This document shows positions 45,703 through 55,792 of a DNA stretch of 64,000 nt, in pieces (position 1 is the first letter of the stretch; every line of letters starts with the position of its first letter). This DNA is from Gracilimonas sp017641085. GTDB lineage: Bacteria; Bacteroidota; Rhodothermia; Balneolales; Balneolaceae. The DNA lies in NCBI RefSeq assembly GCF_046115515.1, contig NZ_CP175953.1; one strand, given 5' to 3'. The translations under genes were made by a program, and so were the position numbers. The notes beneath the pieces are model-generated. The model was given only the letters and a program-made list of their open reading frames with translations, was not told the origin of the DNA and did not search any database.

Positions 45703-45776
45703 ATCGCGGGCTTAGACTCGCGATCTTCATAAACTTTTTCGTTTGTTTATGGGATATCCCGGCTCAAGGCCGGGAT
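45703..45776. terminator. REP-like palindromes / terminator between convergent genes
   Basis: Three nested hairpins: ATCGCG...CGCGAT (45703-45724), CATAAAC...GTTTATG (45728-45751) and ATCCCGGC...GCCGGGAT (45756-45776). The last has the look of REP-type intergenic palindromes found in many genomes. T-runs follow on both strands. Confidence 0.6.
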
Positions 45777-45792
45777 GACCATGGTGATTTTT

Positions 45793-47067
45793 TTAAAGCA
45801 CAATAGTTTCGGTACGCTTCGGCCCGGTAGAAATAATGGTGAACTTCACACCCAGGTATTCTTCAATAAAGTGAATATAGGATTGTGCCGTAGCGGGAAG
45901 GTCGTCCCAGTTGGTCATCCCTTCAATTGAATTTTTCCAGCCCGGAAGTGAGGTGTACACCGGTTCCACATCACGGATTTCATCAAGGCAAAGTGGGAAA
46001 ACATCAGTTTCTTCTCCATTCAGCTTGTAGCCGGTACATACTTTAATCTCTTCAAAGCCGTCCATCACGTCCATCTTGGTGAGCGTGAGCTCGTTGATGC
46101 CGTTCAGTTGAACCACATATTTCAGCGCAACTAAATCGAGCCAGCCACAGCGACGAGGACGCCCGGTAGTGGCACCGAATTCAGCTCCTTTCTTACGCAA
46201 TTCTTCGCCGGTTTCGTCAAGTAGTTCAGTAGGGAAGGGGCCGTTTCCAACACGGGTGCAATAGGCTTTGGTGATACCCATTACTTTATCTAAAGCCGTA
46301 GGTGGAATTCCTGACCCGGTACAGGCTCCGCCGGAGGTTGGAGATGAAGAGGTTACAAAAGGATACGTTCCATGATCTACATCCAGCATGGTACCCTGTG
46401 CGCCTTCAAGTAAAATGGATTTATCATTCTTGATACCCTCGTGCAGCATGTTGGTGGTGTTGCAGATAAAGGGTTCCAGCGTTTGGATGGCATCTTCCAG
46501 CTCAGCCATCAGTTCTTTTGTTTTTAGCGTAGGTTCCTTATACAGGTTTTCCAGCGCAAAATTGATGTCTTTGAGGTTTTGGTCAATCTTCTCTTTAAGG
46601 ATTTCGCGATCCAGCAGATCAACCATACGAATACCCACGCGGGATACTTTACTCACATAAGCCGGGCCAATACCCCGACCTGTGGTACCGATGGCATCGC
46701 CACCGCGACGTTTTTCTTTAAGCTGATCAAGGAGTTTGTGGTAGGGAAGGATTACATGGGCCGTTTGACTGATGTGAAACCGTCCCTCGAGACTGAATCC
46801 CAGGTCTTGTACGCCTTTGATTTCTTCCACCAGTGCGATGGGATCGATAACAACCCCATTACCGATCACACAATCAGCATCGCCATTAAATATCCCCGAA
46901 GGAATAAGATGAAGAACTACTTTTTTATCGTCGAACTTGAGGGTATGTCCGGCATTCGCACCGCCCTGGAAACGAACAACGTAATCGGCTTTATCGCTGA
47001 GCAGGTCAACAATTTTGCCTTTACCTTCATCACCCCACTGTGCTCCAATAACAACTCTTGTACTCAT
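45793..47067 (-). CDS. purA: Adenylosuccinate synthetase
   Basis: 424 residues. First committed step from IMP to AMP, using GTP and aspartate. GAQWGDEGKGKIVDLL, QGGANAGHT and TGRPRRCGWLDL are signature motifs. It is preceded by a terminator, so it has its own transcript start in the short gap behind the STAS gene. Confidence 0.96.
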   Translation of the reverse strand: MSTRVVIGAQWGDEGKGKIVDLLSDKADYVVRFQGGANAGHTLKFDDKKVVLHLIPSGIFNGDADCVIGNGVVIDPIALVEEIKGVQDLGFSLEGRFHISQTAHVILPYHKLLDQLKEKRRGGDAIGTTGRGIGPAYVSKVSRVGIRMVDLLDREILKEKIDQNLKDINFALENLYKEPTLKTKELMAELEDAIQTLEPFICNTTNMLHEGIKNDKSILLEGAQGTMLDVDHGTYPFVTSSSPTSGGACTGSGIPPTALDKVMGITKAYCTRVGNGPFPTELLDETGEELRKKGAEFGATTGRPRRCGWLDLVALKYVVQLNGINELTLTKMDVMDGFEEIKVCTGYKLNGEETDVFPLCLDEIRDVEPVYTSLPGWKNSIEGMTNWDDLPATAQSYIHFIEEYLGVKFTIISTGPKRTETIVL

Positions 47068-47084
47068 AATTTGTTCAATAAAAA

Positions 47085-47103
47085 AGGGGTGCGGAACACC
47101 CCT
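47085..47103 (-). terminator. Terminator between STAS gene and purA
   Basis: Stem AGGGGTG / CACCCCT with a five-base loop, followed on the minus strand by a T-run just before purA. Confidence 0.8.
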
Positions 47104-47128
47104 CTGTATTCAGTTTTAAGTTATAAAA

Positions 47129-47470
47129 TCACTCTTCAAATGATTCAGCGGCTTCTTCTACAGACTTGTAGTGTTTGAATACCGTGATCAGTTTCGTGAC
47201 TATCAACAGGCTTTCGATCTTGTCGGTTGCGTTGGCAATTCTAAGATCACCACCGGCTTTACGCATAGTGGTAAGAGCTCCAATCAACATACCAAGTCCG
47301 GATGAATTCATGAATTTCACTTTTCCAAGATCAACCACAATGTTGGTTTTATCATTGTCGATGAGTTCATGCAATTTTTCATTCAGACTAACTGCATCAG
47401 GGCCACCCATAACGTTCCCTTTGAATTCGATAACAACGCTGTTGTAGCGTTCTGATGTATTAAAGCTCAT
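47129..47470 (-). CDS. STAS-domain anti-anti-sigma factor-like protein
   Basis: 113 residues, one STAS domain. The phosphorylation site region is VKFMNSSGLGMLIGAL (Ser56/Ser57). Such proteins are switched by a serine kinase/phosphatase pair and bind an anti-sigma factor or other partner. No kinase or phosphatase gene is nearby. It is 21 bases downstream of secF on the same strand. Confidence 0.87.
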   Translation of the reverse strand: MSFNTSERYNSVVIEFKGNVMGGPDAVSLNEKLHELIDNDKTNIVVDLGKVKFMNSSGLGMLIGALTTMRKAGGDLRIANATDKIESLLIVTKLITVFKHYKSVEEAAESFEE

Positions 47471-47491
47471 AGATTTCCTGTTGTTTATGTT

Positions 47492-48403
47492 TTAAGATTT
47501 TTTTGTACGTGCTTCGAGTTCAACTACCAACGAACTGGCTACAAATAGCGAACTGTATGTACCAAGTACAATACCGATTAAGAGGGCAAAAGAAAAGCCT
47601 TTCAACACCTCACCGCCGAAAATAAACAGCACAGTTACCACAAACAAGGTGGTAATGGAAGTTATGACGGTACGGCTTAGAGTGTCATTCAAACTTTTGT
47701 TTACCATCGGCATAAATTCCATCCCTTTGTGCACATTGGAGTTTTCACGGATACGGTCAAATACAACCACCGTATCGTTCAATGAATAACCCACAATGGT
47801 CAGGAAGGCCGCAATAATGGCCTGGTCAACCTGAAGGCTGAACGGAACGAGGTCAGACATTAAGGTGAATACACCCAATACAATAACCACATCATGAATC
47901 AGTGCAGCGACCGCCCCGGCCGAGAACGTCCAGTTCCGGAAACGGATGAGGATGTAGATAAAGATAATCACAATGGCGTAGATAATGGCCTGTAATGCTC
48001 CGGATTTCAAATCTTCGGCAAAACGCGGACCTACTACATCGGTTTTAATCACCGTGAATGGGTTATCGGGGTAGAGTTCGGTCATCGAGGAGGTAATAAT
48101 TTGTTGCACCTCGCTGATGGGTAGCTCATTGTCGGTACGGATGAGGATCTCACTTTCAGAACCGAACAGTTTCAGTTCCGGTGTGGCACCGAGGGGCTCG
48201 GAAAGGTCCGATCTCATGTCAACCACGCTTACCGGGTTCTCGAAATCCAGTACGAACTCCTTACCGCCTTTAAAGTCGATACCATACTGGAGTCCTTTTG
48301 TCAGAATTGCTCCAAGCGAAGCGAGGAACAGAATAGCCGAGAAAATATAGGCCACCTTCCGTGCTCCGTTAAAGTCAAAATTAGGGGTTTCAAACCATCT
48401 CAT
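47492..48403 (-). CDS. secF: Protein translocase subunit SecF
   Basis: 303 residues, six membrane helices. IDFKGGKEFVLDFENP at the start and VGYSLNDTVVVFDRIREN in the fourth helix region are diagnostic. With SecD it uses the proton motive force to pull secreted proteins into the periplasm. It follows secD with 40 bases between them. Confidence 0.95.
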   Translation of the reverse strand: MRWFETPNFDFNGARKVAYIFSAILFLASLGAILTKGLQYGIDFKGGKEFVLDFENPVSVVDMRSDLSEPLGATPELKLFGSESEILIRTDNELPISEVQQIITSSMTELYPDNPFTVIKTDVVGPRFAEDLKSGALQAIIYAIVIIFIYILIRFRNWTFSAGAVAALIHDVVIVLGVFTLMSDLVPFSLQVDQAIIAAFLTIVGYSLNDTVVVFDRIRENSNVHKGMEFMPMVNKSLNDTLSRTVITSITTLFVVTVLFIFGGEVLKGFSFALLIGIVLGTYSSLFVASSLVVELEARTKKS

Positions 48404-48443
48404 AATATTATTCCTTTTGTCGTTTTAAATTTCTTTTTACTGA

Positions 48444-50258
48444 TTAACCGAAGCTTACAGCAGATTTTTTGGCTTGTGTCAGGTAATCAACAACTACCCG
48501 TGTAATCACAATAGCACTAAACAATGATGCTACAATACCGGCCATCAGTGTAACTGCGAAACCTTTGATTGGCCCAACTCCAAAACTGAAGAGGATGATA
48601 GCCACAAAGAAGGTGGTTACGTTGGCATCAACAATGGCACTCATTGCGTTGGCATAACCTGCTTCAATAGATGCTTTGAGGGTTTTTCCTGTTCGTTGCT
48701 CTTCACGGATACGGTCAAATATCAGTACGTTGGCATCCACCGCCATACCGATTGTCAATACAATACCGGCAATTCCCGGCAGGGTAAGGGTGGCTTTGAA
48801 TGCCGCCAGAATACCGAGGATGAAAATAATGTTGAGCAGCAGCGCGAGATCTGCAATTCCGCCACCGGTGCGGTAGTAGATAATCATAAAGATGGCTACA
48901 ATACCCAATCCAAACAGGATGGAGTTTAAACCGGCTTGAATAGATTCAGCACCAAGAGTAGCACCAACGGTACGTTCTTCAAGAATTTCCAAAGGAGCGG
49001 GCAGGGCACCTGAAAGCAGGATGTTTACCAAATCCTCGGCTTCGTCCACACCATCTAACCCGGTGATGGACGAACGACCATTGGAAATCTTGGTATTTAC
49101 ATTCGGGTAAGAGAATACAAATCCATCCAGAACAATAGCTACCGGCTTGCCAATGTTAGCACCGGTGATTCGCCCCCATTTACGGGCGCCTTCGCTATTC
49201 ATAGTCATAGAAACTTCGGGTACGTTGGTAGCCGGGTCAAACTGTACGCTTGCGGCTTCAATTACGTCTCCGGTCAGCTCTACCTGAGTTCTTACACCAA
49301 TCAGCTGGTAAAGGTCTGAACCGCCTTGTCCTTCAAGAGGATTCGCACTCCACATCATGGTGGTACTTCTTGGCATCATGCGCTGAATATCATCAGTTGT
49401 CAAAAGGTCCATGACCCTGGCGGTATCTTCAGGAGTAGCATACCCAACGAGGTATGGACTTTGAGCCGGTACCAACACTTCCTCTAAAGGATTGAATTGG
49501 TTTGAAGCGGCTGAATCAGCAGTATCAGCACTTGCGGTGTAGTCGTCGTAATATTCATATACGGAGTTTACAAAACCACGGAACTCCTGGGCATCAGCAG
49601 CCAGGCGGAATTCGAGTCGCGCAGTTCCTTTCAGAAGGCTGCGTACACGTTCTTTGTCTTCCACGCCGGGCAGCTCAACAACAATACGGTTGTTACCCTG
49701 CTTCACAATAGAAGGCTCGGTTACACCGTAACGGTCAACACGGGTACGAATAATTTCGATGGCCCTGTCGAGAGCGGACTGTCGCTGTGTTTTCAGGAAG
49801 GTAGCGATTTCTTCGTTGGTAGAACGACGGGTGATGTCCATTGCATCATTTCGGTAGTACCGGCTGAGACGGGCATCAGGGTCGCGAGATTCGAATTCAG
49901 CAACCATTTCGTCGATGAAATCCGTGTCGTTTTCGAGCGATCGTTCAGCAGCTACATCAATCACGTCATTCAGAAGCTGATCGGCATTTTCGCCGGCCAA
50001 TTCTCTGATCAGCTGTGGCACGCCCACTTCAAGCGTTACGTGCATACCACCCTGAAGGTCAAGACCCAGGGAAAGGGTGTTGGTACGAAGATCTTCCAGC
50101 TTTTGCTGGTTTTCTTCCTGGTACTGAGCTCGTTCAGAAGGACTGAGCTCTTCCATATAGTTTTGTTCTAATGACCATACTACTGTTGGGTAGAGGTAAT
50201 AAATTGTAAGGGCCAGAAAAGCCACGATACAACCGATTTTAAATCCGTTTCCTTGCAT
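48444..50258 (-). CDS. secD: Protein translocase subunit SecD
   Basis: 604 residues. An N-terminal membrane helix is followed by the large periplasmic P1 domain (LGLDLQGGMHVTLEV) and five C-terminal helices. VDANVLIFDRIREE carries the conserved Asp/Arg of the proton path. secD and secF are separate here, whereas many Bacteroidota have a fused secDF. Confidence 0.95.
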   Translation of the reverse strand: MQGNGFKIGCIVAFLALTIYYLYPTVVWSLEQNYMEELSPSERAQYQEENQQKLEDLRTNTLSLGLDLQGGMHVTLEVGVPQLIRELAGENADQLLNDVIDVAAERSLENDTDFIDEMVAEFESRDPDARLSRYYRNDAMDITRRSTNEEIATFLKTQRQSALDRAIEIIRTRVDRYGVTEPSIVKQGNNRIVVELPGVEDKERVRSLLKGTARLEFRLAADAQEFRGFVNSVYEYYDDYTASADTADSAASNQFNPLEEVLVPAQSPYLVGYATPEDTARVMDLLTTDDIQRMMPRSTTMMWSANPLEGQGGSDLYQLIGVRTQVELTGDVIEAASVQFDPATNVPEVSMTMNSEGARKWGRITGANIGKPVAIVLDGFVFSYPNVNTKISNGRSSITGLDGVDEAEDLVNILLSGALPAPLEILEERTVGATLGAESIQAGLNSILFGLGIVAIFMIIYYRTGGGIADLALLLNIIFILGILAAFKATLTLPGIAGIVLTIGMAVDANVLIFDRIREEQRTGKTLKASIEAGYANAMSAIVDANVTTFFVAIILFSFGVGPIKGFAVTLMAGIVASLFSAIVITRVVVDYLTQAKKSAVSFG

Positions 50259-50402
50259 GTTATTTATTATTTAGAAGTTTGAAAATTTGGGGTGATACGT
50301 GAAGAACAATAAAGTGAGCAAGTTCTTAATGCTATTTACTTTATTGCGTGATCACTTTTCACTTAAAAAGAAATGAAAAAGTTTTTAGAGAAGAGTTGGC
50401 TT

Positions 50403-50957
50403 CTATGGCGCACCAATTGCTGTGCCGCCGGAAAGGGGAGAGATATGAAAGTTGTACTGGCTGACAGACTGCTGCTCAAACTTTTCCCCGGCAGGAGAAA
50501 AAGTAAATGCTTGTTGTTCCGCAACCATTTTGCCATAAAAGGCTAATCCATCAACCGGTAAAACTGAATGAGGCTGAGCTTGTTTAATAAGTACAGCGTT
50601 GCCCATTCCGGAAGATGAATTCTGATAGGCAGTCCATTCTTTTAGCAGAACACGGAAAACTTCACTTTCGTCTTTGGATTGTGCATCCACGGGAAATTGA
50701 AAGTCATCTGCGTGGGCTTTCACCAAAGCCGATGCCTGACGAATCACAGATTCCAGTTCATCAGTGCCGGAGGAAAGTTCTTTGAGCTGATCTACAACCG
50801 ATGTATTGTCACCGGACTTCAAATTTGATTTCAGCCACGAGGTAAACGCGTCTTGCTCTGCATTATCACTTACCGGTTTCATGAAATAGAAAACCATTCC
50901 GGCAAGCAGCAGGCCAACGCTAAACGATCGGGTGATATGTGTTCTGAAAAAGTTCAT
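50403..50957 (-). CDS. Exported/anchored protein of unknown function
   Basis: 184 residues. One N-terminal hydrophobic helix (about 11-27, SFSVGLLLAGMVFYFM) anchors or exports it. The rest is helical and polar, ending in SGGTAIGAP. I recognise no family. It lies between uvrA and secD on the same strand, with its own gap on each side. Confidence 0.6.
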   Translation of the reverse strand: MNFFRTHITRSFSVGLLLAGMVFYFMKPVSDNAEQDAFTSWLKSNLKSGDNTSVVDQLKELSSGTDELESVIRQASALVKAHADDFQFPVDAQSKDESEVFRVLLKEWTAYQNSSSGMGNAVLIKQAQPHSVLPVDGLAFYGKMVAEQQAFTFSPAGEKFEQQSVSQYNFHISPLSGGTAIGAP

Positions 50958-51020
50958 TCAGACTCAAAATATAATCAACAAATACCCCATTGTGAAAGTA
51001 AAAGTTGAAAAGAAATGAAG

Positions 51021-53858
51021 CTATGCCGGTTGTTTGCTCAATCGCTCAAATTCCTGCTTTAAAAACTGCCCCGTATAAGATTTTTCCACTTCGGCTACCT
51101 CTTCAGGAGTTCCGGTTGCGATGATCTCACCGCCTCCGGCTCCACCCTCGGGACCGAGGTCAATAATCCAGTCGGCGGCTTTGATGAGGTCGAGGTTGTG
51201 CTCAATCACCATCACCGTATTTCCTTTTTCTACAAGCTGCTGGATTACATTTACGAGCATTCGCACATCCTGGAAGTGAAGTCCGGTTGTGGGTTCGTCC
51301 ATCACATACAACGTATCACCGGTTCCAACTTTGGAAAGCTCGCGAGCCAGCTTAATGCGTTGAGCCTCCCCGCCCGATAACGTGGTGGAAGATTGGCCAA
51401 GGGTAAGATATCCCAGCCCAACATCTACCAGTGTTTCCAGTTTTCGGCTTATAGCCGGTTGGGCATCAAAAAAATCGGCTGCATCTCTGATGGGCATTTT
51501 CAATACATCCGAGATGTTTTTGCCTTTATAATAGATTTCGAGGGTTTCCCGGTTGTAGCGTTTTCCATTGCAGGTTTCACAGGTTACATACACGTCGGGC
51601 AGGAAGTTCATTTCGATTTTGCGGACACCATCTCCGCCACATTCCTCACATCGTCCGCCTTTCACATTAAAAGAAAAACGCCCCTGGTCATAGCCCCGGA
51701 TTTTAGATTCGGGCAGCTCGGCAAACAACCGTCGAATGTAGTCAAACACTTTGGTATATGTGCCGGGATTGGAACGAGGTGTACGGCCAATCGGACTCTG
51801 ATCAATGGAGATGATTTTGTCAACATTGTCGATACCTTCAATGCCATCATAAGTCAGTGGCACGGTTTTCGACTTGTAGAAATAATTGGAAAGAATCGGT
51901 ACCAGTGTTTGGTTGATCAGTGAACTTTTTCCACTTCCGCTAACACCTGTAACACAAATGAATTTGCCCAGAGGAACTTCCAGATCCTGATTTTTAAGGT
52001 TATGTCCGCGGGCATTGGTCACTTTGATAGATTTTTCGTTTCCTTCACGCCTTGTTTCCGGCATTTCAATGACTTCTTCATCGTTCAGGAATTTGGCTGT
52101 ACTGGATTCGGGATCGAGTTCATCCGGTTTGCCGGCCGTTACAATGTGTCCGCCATTAACCCCGGCTCCCGGACCAAGATCAGCTACAAAATCAGCATGT
52201 TCTATGGTTTCCCGGTCGTGTTCTACAACAATCACGCTGTTTCCAAGATCGCGAAGGGTTTCTAATGATTTTATCAGTTTGATGTTGTCGCGCTGGTGAA
52301 GACCGATGCTTGGCTCGTCGAGAATATAAAGTACACCCACCAATTGGGTTCCGATTTGTGTTGCAAGCCTGATGCGCTGAGCCTCACCGCCACTCAGAGT
52401 TTGTGCTTCCCGGTCAAGGCTGAGGTAACTCAACCCTACATTCAGCAGGAAGTCGAGCCGGTCACGAATTTCTTTTAGCACCTGATTTCCGATAATCTGC
52501 TGACGTTCATTCAGGTTAATTCCATACAAGGTATCGCGCAGTTCCTGAATATCTTTTTGCACGAGATCGTGAATGGTATGGCCGTCAATTTTATAGGAAA
52601 GAGCTTCTTTGTTGAGCCGGCCGCCATCACATTCCGGACAAGTCACCTTATCCATAAAGGCTTTGGCTTTGTCGCGCTGTTTGTTGGATTTACTATTGTG
52701 ATACTGATCGATGATGGTATTTCGTAAGCCTTCAAACTTGTGCTTATAGGTCACCGAGTTATCCTTGAAATCGTAGCTGACAGAGAATTTCTTATCTCCG
52801 CTGCCATTCATGAGGATATCGATCAGCTCTTCAGGGTAATCCTTGATGGGGGTTTCAAAGTCCAGACCAAAAGAATCGAGAATGGCTTTCAGCTGCTTGA
52901 ATACAAAAATATCGCGGGGAGCACCCAGGAAACGAATTCCGCCATCGGCAATGCTTTGGTCTTTATTGGGAACGAGTAAATCCCAGCTTACATCATACGT
53001 ATATCCAAGTCCTTCACATTCTTTACAATTTCCGTAGGGGGAGTTGAAGGAAAACAGGTTCGGAGCGGGATCTTCATAAGCGAGTCCGCTTTCAGGATCG
53101 AATAGTTTCTGGGAGAACAGCCGGTCTGTAGTTTCGTCACCTTCTTTGATGGCAAGAATCACATTTCCATCGGCCATTTCCAGCGCCAACCGAATACTGT
53201 CAGCAATGCGTTTCTCACTTTTTTCTGAAATCACGAACCGGTCAACCACAATCTCAATATTATGAGTTTTATAACGATCCAGCTTCATGTCATCTTCCAG
53301 ATCTTTAAACTCACCGTCAATTCGGGCTTGTACAAAACCCTGTTTAATGGTTTGCTCAAATAATTCGCGATAGTGCCCTTTTCTACCACGTACCACCGGG
53401 GCCAAACAATATGCTTTGGTTCCTTCCGGCATATCCATCACAGCCTGCACCACCTGGTCGGCCGACTGTTTTTTCATCTCATTCCCGGTTTTGTAAGAAT
53501 AGGGAATACCAACGCGGGCGTAGAGCAGGCGGAGGAAGTCATAAATTTCAGTGACAGTACCAACGGTAGAGCGTGGATTTCGATTGGTGGTTTTTTGATC
53601 GATGGAAATAACGGGAGAGAGGCCGTCAATAAAATCTACGGCAGGGCGTTCCATCATCCCCAAAAACTGGCGGGCATAGGCGGAAAGAGATTCCAAAAAC
53701 CGTCGCTGGCCTTCAGCATAAATAGTGTCAAAAGCCAGTGATGATTTCCCCGAACCGGAAAGTCCGGTAATCACGACCAACTGATCGCGGGGGATGTCGA
53801 TGTCAATATTTTTGAGGTTGTGTTCGCGGGCGCCGCGTACTACAATGTTATGTTGCAA
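51021..53858 (-). CDS. uvrA: Excinuclease ABC subunit A
   Basis: 945 residues. Two ATP-binding cassettes with Walker A GLSGSGKSSLAFD and GVSGSGKSSLIN and signatures LSGGEAQRIRLA and LSGGEAQRIKLA. Two zinc modules are present (CKECEGLGYTY/CPECDGGRLN and CEECGGDG/CETCNGKRYN). It recognises bulky DNA lesions for nucleotide excision repair. It is a single gene. Confidence 0.96.
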   Translation of the reverse strand: MQHNIVVRGAREHNLKNIDIDIPRDQLVVITGLSGSGKSSLAFDTIYAEGQRRFLESLSAYARQFLGMMERPAVDFIDGLSPVISIDQKTTNRNPRSTVGTVTEIYDFLRLLYARVGIPYSYKTGNEMKKQSADQVVQAVMDMPEGTKAYCLAPVVRGRKGHYRELFEQTIKQGFVQARIDGEFKDLEDDMKLDRYKTHNIEIVVDRFVISEKSEKRIADSIRLALEMADGNVILAIKEGDETTDRLFSQKLFDPESGLAYEDPAPNLFSFNSPYGNCKECEGLGYTYDVSWDLLVPNKDQSIADGGIRFLGAPRDIFVFKQLKAILDSFGLDFETPIKDYPEELIDILMNGSGDKKFSVSYDFKDNSVTYKHKFEGLRNTIIDQYHNSKSNKQRDKAKAFMDKVTCPECDGGRLNKEALSYKIDGHTIHDLVQKDIQELRDTLYGINLNERQQIIGNQVLKEIRDRLDFLLNVGLSYLSLDREAQTLSGGEAQRIRLATQIGTQLVGVLYILDEPSIGLHQRDNIKLIKSLETLRDLGNSVIVVEHDRETIEHADFVADLGPGAGVNGGHIVTAGKPDELDPESSTAKFLNDEEVIEMPETRREGNEKSIKVTNARGHNLKNQDLEVPLGKFICVTGVSGSGKSSLINQTLVPILSNYFYKSKTVPLTYDGIEGIDNVDKIISIDQSPIGRTPRSNPGTYTKVFDYIRRLFAELPESKIRGYDQGRFSFNVKGGRCEECGGDGVRKIEMNFLPDVYVTCETCNGKRYNRETLEIYYKGKNISDVLKMPIRDAADFFDAQPAISRKLETLVDVGLGYLTLGQSSTTLSGGEAQRIKLARELSKVGTGDTLYVMDEPTTGLHFQDVRMLVNVIQQLVEKGNTVMVIEHNLDLIKAADWIIDLGPEGGAGGGEIIATGTPEEVAEVEKSYTGQFLKQEFERLSKQPA

Positions 53859-54011
53859 AGTCTCTCGTGTTTTTAAAATTCAGAACTTTGAAAAATACAA
53901 AACAGAGCCCGGAATTCCTTCATTCCTTTTTTAGAAAGATTTGAATGCAAGGTGAAGACTGATAAGGAAATGGAATTTGATGGGTGAATTTTACTAATTG
54001 CGATAAATCAA

Positions 54012-54362
54012 ATGAGCATGGAAGAATAAAACCTATCAGCCACCGAAATCACCCCCGAAAAAGCAGCCAAACGTTTAAAAGAAACGGATAAGGAATTCAT
54101 TAAACTGTTCGGGCATGGAAGTCTTGAAGTGGAGTATTATAAGCCCGATCAGACAGACAAACAGCAACCGCATGAACAGGATGAAATTTATGTGGTGATA
54201 TCCGGCTCCGGCTTTTTTGTAAATGGAGATAAAAGATATCCTTTTGAAGCCGGACAGGTATTATTTGTGCCGGCCGGAGAGGTGCACCGGTTTGAAGATT
54301 TTACGGAAGACTTTGCCACCTGGGTATTTTTCTACGGTCCTAAAGGAGGAGAAAAGGCGTAG
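54012..54362 (+). pseudogene. Cupin-domain gene with an in-frame stop near its start
   Basis: The frame from ATG 54012 (or 54018) would give about 116 residues, but it is cut by TAA at 54027. After the stop the frame continues with conserved-looking sequence (ITPEKAAKRLKETDKEF, then LFGHGSLEVEYY) into the cupin core, with metal-type His/Glu in PHEQDEIYVVISGSG and PAGEVHRFEDF. A single base change from AAA to TAA would explain it. Translation could restart at GTG 54129 and give a 77-residue cupin core without the first strands. It converges with the cyclase gene, with one base between the stops. Confidence 0.7.
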
Positions 54363-54363
54363 A

Positions 54364-55668
54364 TTATTCGTCGTTATCTTCCCCGGCAGTCCTGATTAGA
54401 CTATTGTACTCTCTGATAAATAGCCGGTTCGGAAATATACCTTCAGCATCTTCAGATAATTCGGGTTTAATTCTCTTCACAAAATACATCTTCAGGTTGC
54501 CGATGTACTTGGTTTCAATTTCTCCGCGCGATTCACACTCAAAGAAATCTTTAACCCGCTCGTAAGTAGATTCAGAGATATTGATGGAGTTTTCTCTGGA
54601 ATGTTCTTCCAATCGGGATGCCACATTTACGGTTTCTCCCCAGATGTCGTAAGCAAAGCGGGTCTTTCCAATCACCCCAACTACTACTTTTCCGGTGTGA
54701 ATACCAATGCGTACCGGGAGGTATGGAGTGCCCGATTGATTTTTATCTCCAAAGGATTGAACAAAATCCCTGATTTTAAGAGCTGTAAGGATGGTATCGA
54801 TGGGGTGCGACTGGTTACGCTCAGGGATTCCCCCAGCAGCCATGTAGCTGTCGCCAATGGTTTTTATCTTAATCAGATTGTGTTGCCGGGTGTATTCGTC
54901 AAACCGGTCGAAGTAAAACGAAAGGCTTTCGATGAGTTTTTCCGGGCTGAGTTCGGGGACTACCTTTGTAAATCCTTCAAAGTCCGTAAACATGATGGTG
55001 GTATCATGGTACCGCTCGGGGGTTACGGTTCCATAAGCCAGCAGGTTCTCCGCAATCTTTTCCGGGAAAATGTTATGGATCAGTTCCTCATGTTCATTTT
55101 TGGTAAGCTCAAGCTCTTTATTGGCGGCGTTTAACCCGCTTTGCATTCTGCTCAGCTGATTATTTTGAGCAAGGGTATTCTTATAAGTGGAAATCAACAG
55201 ATTAACCAGGTACGAATAATCGGCTTTGATCTCATACTCTTTGCCCTCAATTTCCACTTTTACCGTATCATCTTCCTTTACCGGAGGAGGGGGATTCAGC
55301 ATCAACTCATCGATCTTACTGTAAAGGGTTTCGTCATCAAATGGCTTGGTGAGGTAATTATCTGCACCGGCTTCAATTCCCTTCATAATGTGTTCGGTGG
55401 TCACCATAGAAGTAACCAGAATAATCGGGATTTTATTAAGCCGGGTATCTTTCTTGATATGCTCACAAAGTTCGAACCCATCCATAATCGGCATATCTAC
55501 ATCACTGAGGATGAGATCCGGATATTCTGTTCGGGTTAATTCGAGGGCATCTTCGCCATTCTGAGCGGTTAACACCTCGTACCCTTTTTGAATTAATTTA
55601 TGCCTCGTAAGTGTTACTAATGCCGGATGGTCGTCAACCACCAAAATCCGCAATTTCGTTTCTAACAT
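54364..55668 (-). CDS. Response regulator with class III adenylyl cyclase domain
   Basis: 434 residues. Residues 1-120 are a receiver domain with phospho-acceptor Asp56 (LILSDVDMP). A linker with a coiled coil (LNAANKELELTKNEHEEL) leads to a class III cyclase domain (about 225-400). TIMFTDFEGF provides the metal Asp. Lys in IKTIGDSYMAAGG and Asp in YDIWGETVNVASR are the adenine-selecting residues, so cAMP rather than cGMP is the predicted product. No histidine kinase is adjacent. Confidence 0.9.
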   Translation of the reverse strand: MLETKLRILVVDDHPALVTLTRHKLIQKGYEVLTAQNGEDALELTRTEYPDLILSDVDMPIMDGFELCEHIKKDTRLNKIPIILVTSMVTTEHIMKGIEAGADNYLTKPFDDETLYSKIDELMLNPPPPVKEDDTVKVEIEGKEYEIKADYSYLVNLLISTYKNTLAQNNQLSRMQSGLNAANKELELTKNEHEELIHNIFPEKIAENLLAYGTVTPERYHDTTIMFTDFEGFTKVVPELSPEKLIESLSFYFDRFDEYTRQHNLIKIKTIGDSYMAAGGIPERNQSHPIDTILTALKIRDFVQSFGDKNQSGTPYLPVRIGIHTGKVVVGVIGKTRFAYDIWGETVNVASRLEEHSRENSINISESTYERVKDFFECESRGEIETKYIGNLKMYFVKRIKPELSEDAEGIFPNRLFIREYNSLIRTAGEDNDE

Positions 55669-55792
55669 AATCTGTCTTTAAGAATTCGCTGGTAATATAT
55701 TTGATTAGGCAAAACAATGTGTGTGAGAATTTTTTAAGCATTAACCCCAAAAAACCGATAGTTTACCTGTTCATTCAACAAAAATTGTACGC

